A stretch of 44,419 nt of DNA from Sulfitobacter sp. (GCA_013002405.1 JABDKA010000136.1:1-44419), one strand, 5' to 3'. Shown: positions 8,154 through 17,079, counted from the first letter of the stretch. Numbers and translations: made by a program. Notes: generated from the letters alone by a model not told the origin.

Positions 8154-11100
8154 AGATCCTGCGCTTTTTCCAGTCCATCTATTTCGTGCTCTTCGTCACC
8201 GCGCTTCTCCTGTCGCTTTGCTTTTGGTACCTCAGCCCGCTGATCGGTGGGGAGGAGAGCAGGCCCTTCGACGGTATCCTTGCGCGCCTGATCGTGGTGG
8301 CGGTTCTCTTCCTTATTTTCGGTAGCATCATGTTGCTGATCTTTCTGCGACGGAGGCGGCGTGAGACCGAGATGGTCAAGGAGATCGCGGAAAGCGCCGA
8401 TGCGGGCGAGGACGTGGTCAGCGCGGAGATTTCGGAGCTGCGCACCAAGCTGAAGACCGCGATGGCGAACCTGCGCAAGTCCAAGAACGGGCGCACCCAT
8501 CTTAACGATTTGCCATGGTATATCATGATCGGGCCACCCGGAGCGGGCAAGACGACGGCCATCGTCAATTCCGGCATGCAGTTCCCCCTGGCCGAAGAGA
8601 CCGGAAAGGCGGCCATCGGCGGGGTCGGGGGCACGCGGAACTGTGACTGGTGGTTTACCAACGATGCGGTCCTCATCGATACCGCCGGCCGCTACACCAC
8701 CCAGGAAAGCGATGCCAAGGCGGACAATGCCGCCTGGCTGGGGTTCCTGAACCTTCTCAAGAAGTTCCGCAAGCGTCAGCCGATAAATGGGGCGATCATC
8801 GCCATCAGTCTCAGCGATCTGGCGCTGCAGGACGAGATCACCCAGAAGGGCCACGCCAATGCCGTGCGCAAGCGGCTGGTGGAGCTGCGAGAGACACTCG
8901 GCGTGCGGTTTCCGGTCTATGTCCTTTTCACGAAGGCGGACCTGATTGCGGGCTTTACCGAATTTCACGACCGCCTTGGCAAGGAAGACCGCGAACAGGT
9001 CTGGGGCTTTACCTTCGATCTGGACACGTCCAAGGAGGATACCTCCCCGATTGCGGGCTTTGACGGGCAATTCGCCGCACTGCTGGAGCGGTTGAATTCC
9101 CAACTGCTGGAGAAAATGCAGTCAGAGACCGATCCGCAGCGCAGATCGCTGATCGCGGGGTTCCCCGCGCAGGTCGCCTCCATGCGCGGAGTCGCAAGGA
9201 CCTTCCTGACGGAGGTTTTCCAGGAGAATCGCTATCACCACCGGCAGATGCTGCGGGGCGTCTATTTCACCTCCGGAACCCAGGAAGGCACGCCCATTGA
9301 CAGGCTGATGCTGAGTATGGCGCGGACCTTCGGCATCGGACGCCAGGCCATCGGCAGCGGGCAGGGGGCCGGACGCTCCTATTTCCTGACCCGTCTGTTT
9401 GAGCGGGTTGTCTTTCCCGAAGCGGGCCTTGTTTCAGCCGATGACAAGGTCGAGCGGCGCTACCGCGTGACCAAGTGGGCAGCAATGGCCGCTACTGTGC
9501 TGATCGCGATCGGTTTCGGGGCGCTGCTGGTGCGATCCTTCCAGGGCAACAGCGCCCTGATCGCGGAGGCCAATGCCAGCGTCTCGACCTACAGCGAGGC
9601 TGCCGCGACCCTTCCCGGCAGTCCCATCGGGGATACCGATCTCGTCCCGGTAATTGACGCACTGAACGTGCTGCGGGCCATGCCCGCGAACCCTACGGTA
9701 GCCGATCCCGATCCGGAGCGGCGTCTCACTTACGGGCTCTATCAGGGGGAGGTCATCGGCTCACAGGCGGCGCAGACCTATCGCCGCGCGCTCAACCAGC
9801 GGTTCCTGCCGCGGCTGCTGCTTCGGCTGGAGGAGCAGATCAGCGGCAACATGAACAATCCCGATCTGCTATACGAGGCGCTCAAGATCTATCTGATGCT
9901 GGGGCTTGAGGGGCCCATGAATCAGGATCTGGTGCGCGAATGGATGACCCTTGACTGGTCGCTGGCCTATTCCGGTCCCTCCCGGGACCAGTTCCGGGCC
10001 GATCTCGAGGCGCATCTTGATGCGCTTCTGACCCAGCCCATGCAGCAGATCGCCCTCAATGGCCCTCTGGTCGAACAAGTTCAGGGCCTCCTTTCCGAGA
10101 TGCCCCTGGCGCAGCGGGTCTATAACGGGATCATCAACAGCCCTGCCGCCGTTGCCCTGCCGAAATGGCGCATCACCGATGCGGCCGGGCCCGCCGTGAC
10201 ACGCGTCTTTGTCCGGTCTTCGGGAAAACCGCTGAGCGAGGGGGTCGAGGGCATTTTCACCTACGATGGCTTCAATCGCGTCTTCCTGGGCGAAGCGCTT
10301 GGTGTGGCAACGCGGATCCAGCGGGAGAGCTGGGTTCTTGGACCCAGGGGGGAAGCCGAGCAGACTGAGCAGGCGCTTGTCGCGCTCAGCCGAGATGTGC
10401 TCGACCTCTATTACAATGACTTCATCTCCCGCTACGACGCCGTGCTGGGGGATGTGGATATCATCCCGCTGGAGTCGCTCAGCCATGCGGTGGAGGTGAC
10501 CAACGTCCTTTCCGGCCCCACCTCGCCGATCGTCAATCTGCTGGAGGCGATCGCGGAGGAGACCAGGCTGACGGAAGACCGCAGCAGCGGTGCCGCCATC
10601 GGTGGCGGCGGTGAGGCCACAAAAGATCTGAGCGAAGCCGCAGATTACGAAGTCCGCCGTGCCGTAGGTTACCGGACACGGATCCTGCTTGAGGCCCTGT
10701 CGAAATCCGCAACCGCGAGTGGCGGGCCACCGCCAAAGGCACCGGGTGCCTATGTGGAGGAGCGGTTCGCCTGGCTGCATCAACTCACCCAGGCCGCGGA
10801 GCCGGGACTGCCATCGCAACTTGATGAACTGATGGTTCTTTTGACGGAACTCTACCAGGAGCTCAACAAAATGAGCTTTTCCGGCTCCTCCTCCGCAAGC
10901 GGTGAGGGGGGTGTCGCCATTCAGCGGTTCCAGGAGGCCGCCGCCCGCATCGACGGTCCGCTGCAAAGGTGGGCCACCCAGATCGGTTCCGGATCTTCGG
11001 GGATCACGTCGGACAGCACGCGATCTTCCATCAATGCACGCTGGCAGGCGAATATCCTCCCCTTCTGTCAGCAGGCACTGGCCGATCGCTATCCGATCAA

Positions 11101-11725
11101 CCGCAGGGCACGCGCGGATGTGGCGATTGCGGATTTCCAGAAGCTGTTTGGCCCGGCGGGCCTGATCGACAGCTTCGTGACCGAAAACCTGCTGAAATTC
11201 ATCGACACACGCACGCGTCCCTGGTCCTGGAAAAAGGTCAACGACGTGGACCTCGGGATCAGCCCGGCGGTCCTTACCCAGTTGCAATATGCGGCCGAAA
11301 TCCGTGAGGCCTTCTTTGGCGGTGGCACTGCGCCCGCTGTCCAGTTTCAGATCATGCCGCAGGCACTGGATCCAAAGGCAAAGTCCGTCTCACTGGAAGT
11401 GCATGGCAAGCAGGTCAATTTCGCCCACCGTGGCGGCGCGCCGACGCCCATCGCGGTGGACTGGCCCGGTGCCGTGGGTCTGGCGCGGGTGATGTTCGAT
11501 CCCCAGCCGCGGGATATCGAAAGCGTGCTGCAGCGCGACGGTCCCTGGGCCTGGTTCCGCCTGCTCGATGCAGCGGAAGTGCGGCGGACAAACGTATCTG
11601 ATCGCAAGCGGGTGATCTTCAACGTGGGCGGCCGCATTGCGATCTTTCAGCTGCAGTCCGGATCGGTGATCAATCCCTTCACCTTGCCCGCGCTTTCGAA
11701 ATTCAGCTGTCCAAAGTCGTTCTGA
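8150..11725 (+). CDS. tssM: TssM (IcmF) membrane-complex protein
   Basis: The large core subunit of the T6SS membrane complex, 1191 residues. Two N-terminal hydrophobic segments (about residues 10-30 and 45-65) are followed by a cytosolic NTPase-like domain with Walker A GPPGAGKT near 128-135 and a downstream IDTAGRY motif. A third membrane helix lies near residues 443-460 (AAMAATVLIAIGFGALLV). The rest is the periplasmic IcmF-related region and C-terminal domain. The Walker motif is intact, so ATP or GTP binding is possible. It overlaps tssL at its start and shares one base with tagF at its end. Confidence 0.95.
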   Translation: MKILRFFQSIYFVLFVTALLLSLCFWYLSPLIGGEESRPFDGILARLIVVAVLFLIFGSIMLLIFLRRRRRETEMVKEIAESADAGEDVVSAEISELRTKLKTAMANLRKSKNGRTHLNDLPWYIMIGPPGAGKTTAIVNSGMQFPLAEETGKAAIGGVGGTRNCDWWFTNDAVLIDTAGRYTTQESDAKADNAAWLGFLNLLKKFRKRQPINGAIIAISLSDLALQDEITQKGHANAVRKRLVELRETLGVRFPVYVLFTKADLIAGFTEFHDRLGKEDREQVWGFTFDLDTSKEDTSPIAGFDGQFAALLERLNSQLLEKMQSETDPQRRSLIAGFPAQVASMRGVARTFLTEVFQENRYHHRQMLRGVYFTSGTQEGTPIDRLMLSMARTFGIGRQAIGSGQGAGRSYFLTRLFERVVFPEAGLVSADDKVERRYRVTKWAAMAATVLIAIGFGALLVRSFQGNSALIAEANASVSTYSEAAATLPGSPIGDTDLVPVIDALNVLRAMPANPTVADPDPERRLTYGLYQGEVIGSQAAQTYRRALNQRFLPRLLLRLEEQISGNMNNPDLLYEALKIYLMLGLEGPMNQDLVREWMTLDWSLAYSGPSRDQFRADLEAHLDALLTQPMQQIALNGPLVEQVQGLLSEMPLAQRVYNGIINSPAAVALPKWRITDAAGPAVTRVFVRSSGKPLSEGVEGIFTYDGFNRVFLGEALGVATRIQRESWVLGPRGEAEQTEQALVALSRDVLDLYYNDFISRYDAVLGDVDIIPLESLSHAVEVTNVLSGPTSPIVNLLEAIAEETRLTEDRSSGAAIGGGGEATKDLSEAADYEVRRAVGYRTRILLEALSKSATASGGPPPKAPGAYVEERFAWLHQLTQAAEPGLPSQLDELMVLLTELYQELNKMSFSGSSSASGEGGVAIQRFQEAAARIDGPLQRWATQIGSGSSGITSDSTRSSINARWQANILPFCQQALADRYPINRRARADVAIADFQKLFGPAGLIDSFVTENLLKFIDTRTRPWSWKKVNDVDLGISPAVLTQLQYAAEIREAFFGGGTAPAVQFQIMPQALDPKAKSVSLEVHGKQVNFAHRGGAPTPIAVDWPGAVGLARVMFDPQPRDIESVLQRDGPWAWFRLLDAAEVRRTNVSDRKRVIFNVGGRIAIFQLQSGSVINPFTLPALSKFSCPKSF

Positions 11726-12408
11726 TGTCGGGTCGGGGGTTCGGTGCATTCGGAAAGATCCCTGCAACGGGGGATTTCTTTCGGATCAACGCACCACCCG
11801 GTTTTGTCGGCCCCTGGGACGAATGGCTGCAGCGTTGCATAGTCTCGGGCGCCCATACTTTCGGTGAGAAGTGGGATGAGCTTTACATGTCGGTGCCGAT
11901 CTGGCGCTTTTGCCTATCGCCGGGACTGGCCGGAGAGGCCAAGATCCTTGGTGTCCTGATGCCCTCCGTCGATTCTGTGGGGCGCCGATTTCCGCTGACA
12001 CTTGCAGCGGCCCTTCCGAAAGAAGGTCCTCTTCTTCTGGATCATTTTCTGAACAGTGATCTCTTTGCTCGTCTCGAAGAGATTGCGCTGGCGACCCTTG
12101 AGGATGGGGCAAGCAGTGATGCCCTTGCCAAAGCTCTGGAAGAAGCGCCCGATCCCTTGCAGCAGCCGCATGCGCGGTTTTCTCACATAGATGGTGCCAC
12201 TTCCGTGGAGCGGGCCAAGACCCAGACAGAACTGTTGGCTCTGCTTGCCGCGCAAGGCCCTGCCGCGGGAAATGCCCGGTCGAGCGTCTGGAGCGCGGCA
12301 CTGGAGGACGATCTGCGCCTGATGATCTGCGACGGCCTGCCGGAAGGGCCACAGATGCAAGCGCTTTTCGATCTTGAAGCGCCCCTCTGGGCGAAGGAGG
12401 CGGCATGA
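11725..12408 (+). CDS. tagF: TagF (ImpM) T6SS regulator
   Basis: A 227-residue TagF-family cytosolic protein recognised by its N-terminal block GAFGKIPATGDFFRI and the PWDEWLQ motif. In Pseudomonas and Agrobacterium TagF holds the T6SS in check by a post-translational route that involves Fha. In Agrobacterium it can be fused to the PppA phosphatase; here the two are separate genes overlapping by four bases, which fits that functional link. Its start codon shares one base with the tssM stop. Confidence 0.9.
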   Translation: MSGRGFGAFGKIPATGDFFRINAPPGFVGPWDEWLQRCIVSGAHTFGEKWDELYMSVPIWRFCLSPGLAGEAKILGVLMPSVDSVGRRFPLTLAAALPKEGPLLLDHFLNSDLFARLEEIALATLEDGASSDALAKALEEAPDPLQQPHARFSHIDGATSVERAKTQTELLALLAAQGPAAGNARSSVWSAALEDDLRLMICDGLPEGPQMQALFDLEAPLWAKEAA

Positions 12409-13127
12409 GCGAAGTGTCTCAGGTCAGGTACAACGCCAAAAGCCACGTTGGCCTGCAACGTTCGGTCAACGAGGATTCCGTCCTGGCCTTGCCGGACCAG
12501 CGGATCTGGGTTGTCTCAGACGGTATGGGCGGTCACGCGGCGGGTGACTACGCCAGTCAGCTGATCACCGGGTTGATTGCCACCATAAGCCCGGACCTGC
12601 CCGCTTCTGATCGCATGCATGCGGTGCGTGACGCCATCCAGAAGGCCCACGGCATCATCCGTGAAGAGGCGGAAAAACAGGGGGTTGAGGTGATCGGCGC
12701 GACGGTTGCAAGCTTGATGCTGGCCAACGCCCACTTCGTCGCCATCTGGGCGGGGGACAGTCGCATCTACCGGCTGCGCAACGGTGAGATCCAGATGCTG
12801 ACGGTTGATCATTCCGTCGTGGCGACCCTTGTAGAGGCGGGGCAGCTGACCTGGGACGAGGCAGAGCAGCACCCGCAGTCGAATGCAATCACCCGTGCCG
12901 TCGGCGTAGGCAATGCGCTGGAATTGGACAAGGTCCGCGGGGACGCCGCGCCCGGGGACCGTTTTCTGCTCTGCTCGGACGGTCTGACCAAATATGCGAC
13001 CTTTGCCATGCTTCAAGATCTACTCAGCCGGACGCCGCTGGAGACGATTGTGGACCGGCTGATCCAGCTGGCCCTGAATGGCGGCGGGGCGGACAACATT
13101 TCGGTCATCGTGGTCGACGTCGATTAG
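12405..13127 (+). CDS. pppA: PppA-type PP2C protein phosphatase
   Basis: A 240-residue PPM/PP2C phosphatase without membrane segments. Metal-binding aspartates are visible in the usual places: VNEDS, SDGMGGH, LLCSDGLTKY and GGADNISVIVV. Expected to remove phosphate from Fha and oppose the kinase encoded just downstream on the other strand. Last gene of the plus-strand tss operon: its stop is three bases from the convergent kinase stop, leaving no room for a separate terminator. Confidence 0.93.
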   Translation: MSEVSQVRYNAKSHVGLQRSVNEDSVLALPDQRIWVVSDGMGGHAAGDYASQLITGLIATISPDLPASDRMHAVRDAIQKAHGIIREEAEKQGVEVIGATVASLMLANAHFVAIWAGDSRIYRLRNGEIQMLTVDHSVVATLVEAGQLTWDEAEQHPQSNAITRAVGVGNALELDKVRGDAAPGDRFLLCSDGLTKYATFAMLQDLLSRTPLETIVDRLIQLALNGGGADNISVIVVDVD

Positions 13128-13130
13128 ACC

Positions 13131-15275
13131 CTAACGAAGCGAGGTTGTCAGGATCCGACTGTCGAGCGAGTAGATGCGCGTCTCAAGATTGCCGTTCTGC
13201 TGCAATAGGGCCTCCGAAAAGCTCAGTGCAGACTCGCTCGTGGGCCGCATTTCGTTGAAAAGCGGTGCGCTGGAATGGATGACGATCACCTTGGTCTTGC
13301 CAAGCGTCGTGTCATCGACCCGGAAGGCAAGGCCACCCGTGCTTGGTGCCTCATCAATGGAATAGGCGACCCTGATGGGAAGGGGACCCTCCGTCCCGTT
13401 CCGCAAGCTACCAACCGCGTTGTCGGTGCGGTTGATGTTGGGCAGCAGGTGAAAGACGTTTCCGGATACATCGAGGACGGAGACCGTGAGGTAACCGTCT
13501 GTCGTTTCGGGTGGGAGGAGGACGTCGATCACGGGGTTCTCACCGACAATGAATTCACCGTCCGGCGCGGGCGCGCCCCCCGCGTCGCCGCGGAAAAAGG
13601 CGATGTCGATGCCGCTCGCGGGTGCTCTGGGCAGGATGCTTTCCAACAGACAGAGGGTCGGGTTCAGGATGTTGGTATTTATCTCAAGTCGGCGGTCGCC
13701 GATGACCTCCTCCAAGGCGGATCTGAGCGCCGCACGGCCCTCTTCGCTGGACATGGTGCCCGCGATGCGCACCGTGCCATCCTGGCCGTACCCGACCGCT
13801 GGCGGATCGACAAGTTGGAGGGGACCACAGTCCGCACGTTGGCGCAGGATCGGATCGAGCTTTTGGGCCGCCAGGATCAGCTCATTCAGGCGGATGTCCG
13901 GCTCCACCGCGAGGGCACCGACGGTGCCCGGGTCAAGAAGGGCCAGGATCCGGTCGTGAAGGGCGGGATCGCTGGTTTCGCCTACGACTTCAACCGTGTT
14001 GCCCGAAATGGACAGGCGCCAAACGTCAAGGTCATCGACCGCATTGAGCAGGGTCAGAACGTCCGGTCCCCAGCTTTCCGCGATATTGCCACTGGCGAGC
14101 GTCAGATCGACTGTCCCTTGGGCTGCTTCCATGCGCTGACGCAGGTCTTCTGCGATGGTCTCAGACGGGACAAACCCGACGGCGCGGGGCGCGGCGCCCT
14201 TCGCCTCGGCGATGGAAAGCCGGTAGGGATCGGCAACGGGCAGATTTGGCGCGGATGAGAAGAGGCCGGACATAAAGGCGGCACCGAGCGCTGCGACTAG
14301 GACAAGGCCTGCGATGACCGGCACCAGGACAGATCGGGATTTCTTCGCGCCAGCGCTTTTGCCGGGTGCAGGGGGCGGGGCGCTTTGCTTTGCCTTTTGG
14401 GCCACCGGCGCGATGATGGTGGCATCTGAAAGATCTTCTGACCCAGCCGGGGTTCCCTGGTCCAGCGCCGCCAGGATCTCGGCCGCACTTTGATAGCGTT
14501 TGTCCGGATCGGGGTCCGTCATCTTGTCGAGCAGGGATTTCAGCGGCTCCGGCACCCCGTCCGTATTCAGCGGATCGGCCTTCCTCTTGACCACCTCCAT
14601 GGGATTGTTGCCGATATCGGGGGCTTTGCCCCGGAAATTGGCCAGCAACAAAGCCCCGAGCGAATAGATGTCGGTGCGTTCGTCCGTCTTGCCTGCCAAC
14701 TGTTCGGGGGCAGCATAGGCGTATTTGCCGGCAAATTCGTTGCCGACGATGGTTTCGGCGCCCGGATTGGTATCCTTCGCGATGCCGAAATCAATGATCA
14801 CCGCCTGGGCCGGATCGCCGTTCCGCAGGATGATATTGTCGGGCGACAGATCCCGGTGACAAATTCCCTTGGCGTGGGCCGCCTGCAGTCCTTCGGCCAC
14901 CCGGCGGCAAATCACCTGCAGGTCATCCGCCGACATGGGCCCTTCCTTCAGCTTCTTGTCGAGCCCGGGACCATCGACATAGTCGATCAGCAGGTAGACA
15001 TGGCCATCGGGGGTGCGGTTGTTTTCCGAGTAGCGGACGACCGCGTCGTGCCGGATCTCCCTCATTGTCTCTTCCCGGGTAAGAAGAACGAGGTAGTCAT
15101 CGTTGTTGGCAAATTCGGTCTTCAGAACTTTGAGCGCAACCAACCGTCCCGAAATCTCGGACCGGGCGCGGTAAACGTCAGATGTACCACCACGGCCCAG
15201 GATGGCCTCGACCCGGTAGGTGTTATTGACCAGATCGCCCGGTTGAAAGAGATCTCCCGGAAGCGGTTCAGGCAT
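13131..15275 (-). CDS. ppkA: PpkA-type transmembrane Ser/Thr kinase
   Basis: 714 residues. The cytosolic Hanks-type kinase domain (about 17-275) has a glycine loop (LGRGGTSDVY), lysine 49 in VALKV, HRD at 140-142 and DFG at 162-164. The catalytic loop reads HRDLSPDN, with serine where most Ser/Thr kinases have the HRDLKPEN lysine. A membrane helix lies at about 313-335 and the remainder is periplasmic. That part includes BON-like stretches (TVDLTLASGNIAESW, ISGNTVEVVGETSDP) and a DUF4384-like segment near GEFIVGENPVIDVLL. In context it should phosphorylate Fha in response to an envelope signal. Transcribed after the OmpA-like gene, 33 bases apart. Confidence 0.88.
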   Translation of the reverse strand: MPEPLPGDLFQPGDLVNNTYRVEAILGRGGTSDVYRARSEISGRLVALKVLKTEFANNDDYLVLLTREETMREIRHDAVVRYSENNRTPDGHVYLLIDYVDGPGLDKKLKEGPMSADDLQVICRRVAEGLQAAHAKGICHRDLSPDNIILRNGDPAQAVIIDFGIAKDTNPGAETIVGNEFAGKYAYAAPEQLAGKTDERTDIYSLGALLLANFRGKAPDIGNNPMEVVKRKADPLNTDGVPEPLKSLLDKMTDPDPDKRYQSAAEILAALDQGTPAGSEDLSDATIIAPVAQKAKQSAPPPAPGKSAGAKKSRSVLVPVIAGLVLVAALGAAFMSGLFSSAPNLPVADPYRLSIAEAKGAAPRAVGFVPSETIAEDLRQRMEAAQGTVDLTLASGNIAESWGPDVLTLLNAVDDLDVWRLSISGNTVEVVGETSDPALHDRILALLDPGTVGALAVEPDIRLNELILAAQKLDPILRQRADCGPLQLVDPPAVGYGQDGTVRIAGTMSSEEGRAALRSALEEVIGDRRLEINTNILNPTLCLLESILPRAPASGIDIAFFRGDAGGAPAPDGEFIVGENPVIDVLLPPETTDGYLTVSVLDVSGNVFHLLPNINRTDNAVGSLRNGTEGPLPIRVAYSIDEAPSTGGLAFRVDDTTLGKTKVIVIHSSAPLFNEMRPTSESALSFSEALLQQNGNLETRIYSLDSRILTTSLR

Positions 15276-15308
15276 GGTGGCTCCGCCGTGGCAGGAGGGG
15301 CGGGTTCA

Positions 15309-15884
15309 TCAGCCCAGAGCCTGGAATTCGACCCGCCGGTTGTCGTCGCTGCGCGGATTTGCCGGATCGAAGGGCGCACTTTCGCCCATTCCAACGGCCT
15401 CAAGCCGTGCGGCGTCGATCCCGCATTCGTTCACGAGGTGCCGTTTGACCTCCTTCGCCCTCAGAAGGGAAAGGTTTTCGTTGTAGGAGGCCGAGCCAGA
15501 GCTGTCGGTATGGCCCACGATCTGGAAAAGCTGCACGTCGACCTGCTTCATTGCCTGGCACAGGGTGTCCAGCTTGGGCTTCTGATCCTCGCGCAGGCTG
15601 GCGCTGTCAAAGTCGAAGCTGATCTTGATGTTGACCTGATCGGCCTTCGAGACCTCAGAATAGGTCGTTTTGGCGTTCTGAACGGAGGCTGTCTGAGCGG
15701 TGCCGGTGCCAGCGCTGTTGTCTGCCGGAACCAGGACAAGGCCGCGGGTCTTCTGTTTTTCAAAGGCCTGCGTGATTTCCTCAGCGGTCATTTCGCCGGA
15801 TGATTGTGCGAGGGCGAAACTGACCGGCGCAAGGCAGAGGCCGGTCGCGAGCGTCGCACATAGGACTTTCTTGTGGTAAGTCAT
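15309..15884 (-). CDS. OmpA-family periplasmic or outer-membrane protein, T6SS-linked
   Basis: A 191-residue exported protein with a Sec signal peptide (positively charged start, hydrophobic core LCATLATGLCLAPVSFA, cleavage after ALA near residue 26). There is no lipobox cysteine, so it is not an obvious lipoprotein. The C-terminal OmpA domain binds peptidoglycan (IVGHTDSSGSASYN, LSLLRAKEVKRHL, DDNRRVEF). It is the first gene of a two-gene minus-strand operon with the kinase. By analogy with the TagQRST sensory module of Pseudomonas it may supply an envelope signal to the kinase's periplasmic domain; that is inference. Confidence 0.85.
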   Translation of the reverse strand: MTYHKKVLCATLATGLCLAPVSFALAQSSGEMTAEEITQAFEKQKTRGLVLVPADNSAGTGTAQTASVQNAKTTYSEVSKADQVNIKISFDFDSASLREDQKPKLDTLCQAMKQVDVQLFQIVGHTDSSGSASYNENLSLLRAKEVKRHLVNECGIDAARLEAVGMGESAPFDPANPRSDDNRRVEFQALG

Positions 15885-15910
15885 GGTATTGCGCGTCCTT
15901 CGATGGGGGT

Positions 15911-15930
15911 GGATTTACCTAAGGTAATCC
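15911..15930. repeat. Near-perfect palindrome in divergent promoter region
   Basis: GGATTTACC and GGTAATCC flank TAA; arms match apart from one extra T. It lies 27 bases upstream of the OmpA-like gene on the minus strand, so it could be an operator or a hairpin in its leader. Confidence 0.5.
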
Positions 15931-15937
15931 TATCCCA

Positions 15938-15953
15938 GTCGGGCCCACCCGAC
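15938..15953. repeat. Perfect inverted repeat GTCGGG-CCCA-CCCGAC
   Basis: Six-base perfect arms with a four-base loop, in the same divergent intergenic region between the OmpA-like and M15 peptidase genes. No U-tract follows in either direction, so a terminator is unlikely. Confidence 0.5.
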
Positions 15954-15960
15954 AACGGTT

Positions 15961-15977
15961 TTGAACAAAGGTTGAAC
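15961..15977. repeat. Tandem TTGAAC direct repeats, 11-base period
   Basis: Two copies of TTGAAC begin at 15961 and 15972, one helical turn apart. This spacing is common for activator binding sites; no known regulator is assigned. Confidence 0.4.
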
Positions 15978-15997
15978 GCGCGTCATCGCTTACCCCC

Positions 15998-16013
15998 TTG
16001 GCCAATAGGCCAA
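15998..16013. promoter_or_regulatory. Palindrome TTGGCC-AATA-GGCCAA, candidate operator
   Basis: A perfect six-base inverted repeat with a 4-base spacer, 57 bases before the preferred start of the M15 peptidase gene. The outer TTG...CAA resembles CRP/FNR-family sites, but the spacing is two bases wider than the FNR consensus. Confidence 0.45.
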
Positions 16014-16069
16014 AGCAGGGTTTACTATCCTCATTCTGTCCAAGGTCAGTCCTGATTGGAAATCAGATT

Positions 16070-16924
16070 ATGCGGCTGCTTCCGGCAATTATCATAGGTC
16101 TGGCAATCGTCATCGCACCGGTCATCTGGGTGGTGCTGCCCGGGCTTCTGTCGGATGAGGAGTTCTTTGACGGCCCCGCCATTGATTCCGGTGCCCGGAT
16201 CGAGATCGAGATGCTCAACCAGCGGGTCGAGGATCTGCAAATCCAGATCGAAACCCTGACTTCGGAACTTGCCAAGGTGGCTGCCATCGCCGAGCGGGCG
16301 CCGATGGGTGATTTCGGCAGTTCCGTTCCCCAACCGCAGGAAGATACCTTTCGCCAGAGCGGCCCCAATGACATTATTGATGCCTATGCACAGGTCGTTT
16401 TGATCGCCAACCGGAAGAACGTGAACCAGGGCCTCGAGATCGCCGGGCCACGCTATCTGACCAAGGTCTTCGGTCTGCCGCGTGAGAACCTGTCGGACAG
16501 GTGCGAATCCATGACAAACCCGCGCTTGCGTGACCAGCTTGTGACCGAAGAGGTGGGGCCGATCAGGGTACGCATGCTCAAACCGGCGGTTGAGTCGCTG
16601 CGCAAGGTAATGGAGAATATACGCCTGACCGATCCTGATCTCTACGAACGTATCGACACGGCAGGGGCACTCTGCGTGCGTCAGATCAGGGGCAGCAGGG
16701 GCCGTGCCTCCACCCATTCCTTCGGGCTGGCCGTTGATCTTAACATCGACGGGGTGCTTGATACCCTGGGGGACGGCAGAACCCAGCTGGGACTTACCAT
16801 TCTGGCGGATTTCTTCCGCAGCGAGGGGTGGGTCTGGGGTGCGGCCTGGGGCCGCGAGGACAGCATGCATTTCGAAGTGAGCCGCCAGATGCTGGATCAG
16901 TGGATCAATGAGGGGCGTCTCTGA
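16070..16924 (+). CDS. Membrane-anchored M15-family peptidoglycan peptidase, T6SS-linked
   Basis: 284 residues from the ATG at 16070, which has GGAA eight bases upstream; the longer frame from a TTG at 15998 would start inside a palindrome. An N-terminal membrane anchor (about residues 2-25) is followed by a short coiled-coil-like stretch and a C-terminal zinc peptidase domain of the VanY/M15 type. The ligands are visible in STHSFGLAVDLN (SxHxxGxAxD) and DSMHFEVS. The active site therefore faces the periplasm. It is divergent from the kinase operon of the T6SS. A housekeeping D,D- or L,D-peptidase for machine assembly is more likely than a secreted effector because of the anchor. A run of ten T (16958-16967) follows the gene but has only a weak stem before it. 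Confidence 0.82.
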   Translation: MRLLPAIIIGLAIVIAPVIWVVLPGLLSDEEFFDGPAIDSGARIEIEMLNQRVEDLQIQIETLTSELAKVAAIAERAPMGDFGSSVPQPQEDTFRQSGPNDIIDAYAQVVLIANRKNVNQGLEIAGPRYLTKVFGLPRENLSDRCESMTNPRLRDQLVTEEVGPIRVRMLKPAVESLRKVMENIRLTDPDLYERIDTAGALCVRQIRGSRGRASTHSFGLAVDLNIDGVLDTLGDGRTQLGLTILADFFRSEGWVWGAAWGREDSMHFEVSRQMLDQWINEGRL

Positions 16925-17079
16925 TCAGGCAAGGATCAGCGTCGAGGGTCCGTGCGGTTTTTTTTTTGAGCGTCCGAGCCTAATGGCGGGAGGGCTTTCG
17001 ACGGCCGTTCTTCGGGCATCCCCGGTCACCAACGCCGACTGTCCGGTCCAAGTATCAATCATCGCTGGAGGGATCTAAA

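Noticed and set aside
13275-15803. Two long plus-strand frames (327 and 437 codons)
   Set aside because: Shadows of the kinase and OmpA-like genes, whose motifs and signal peptide fix the minus strand as coding.
15998-16069. TTG start extending the M15 peptidase by 24 residues
   Set aside because: The TTG sits in a palindrome, lacks a ribosome site, and the added residues would precede a membrane anchor that already begins properly at 16070.
16958-16967. Run of ten T as a Rho-independent terminator
   Set aside because: Only a 3-base CCG/CGG stem precedes it; too weak to call, though weak termination is possible.
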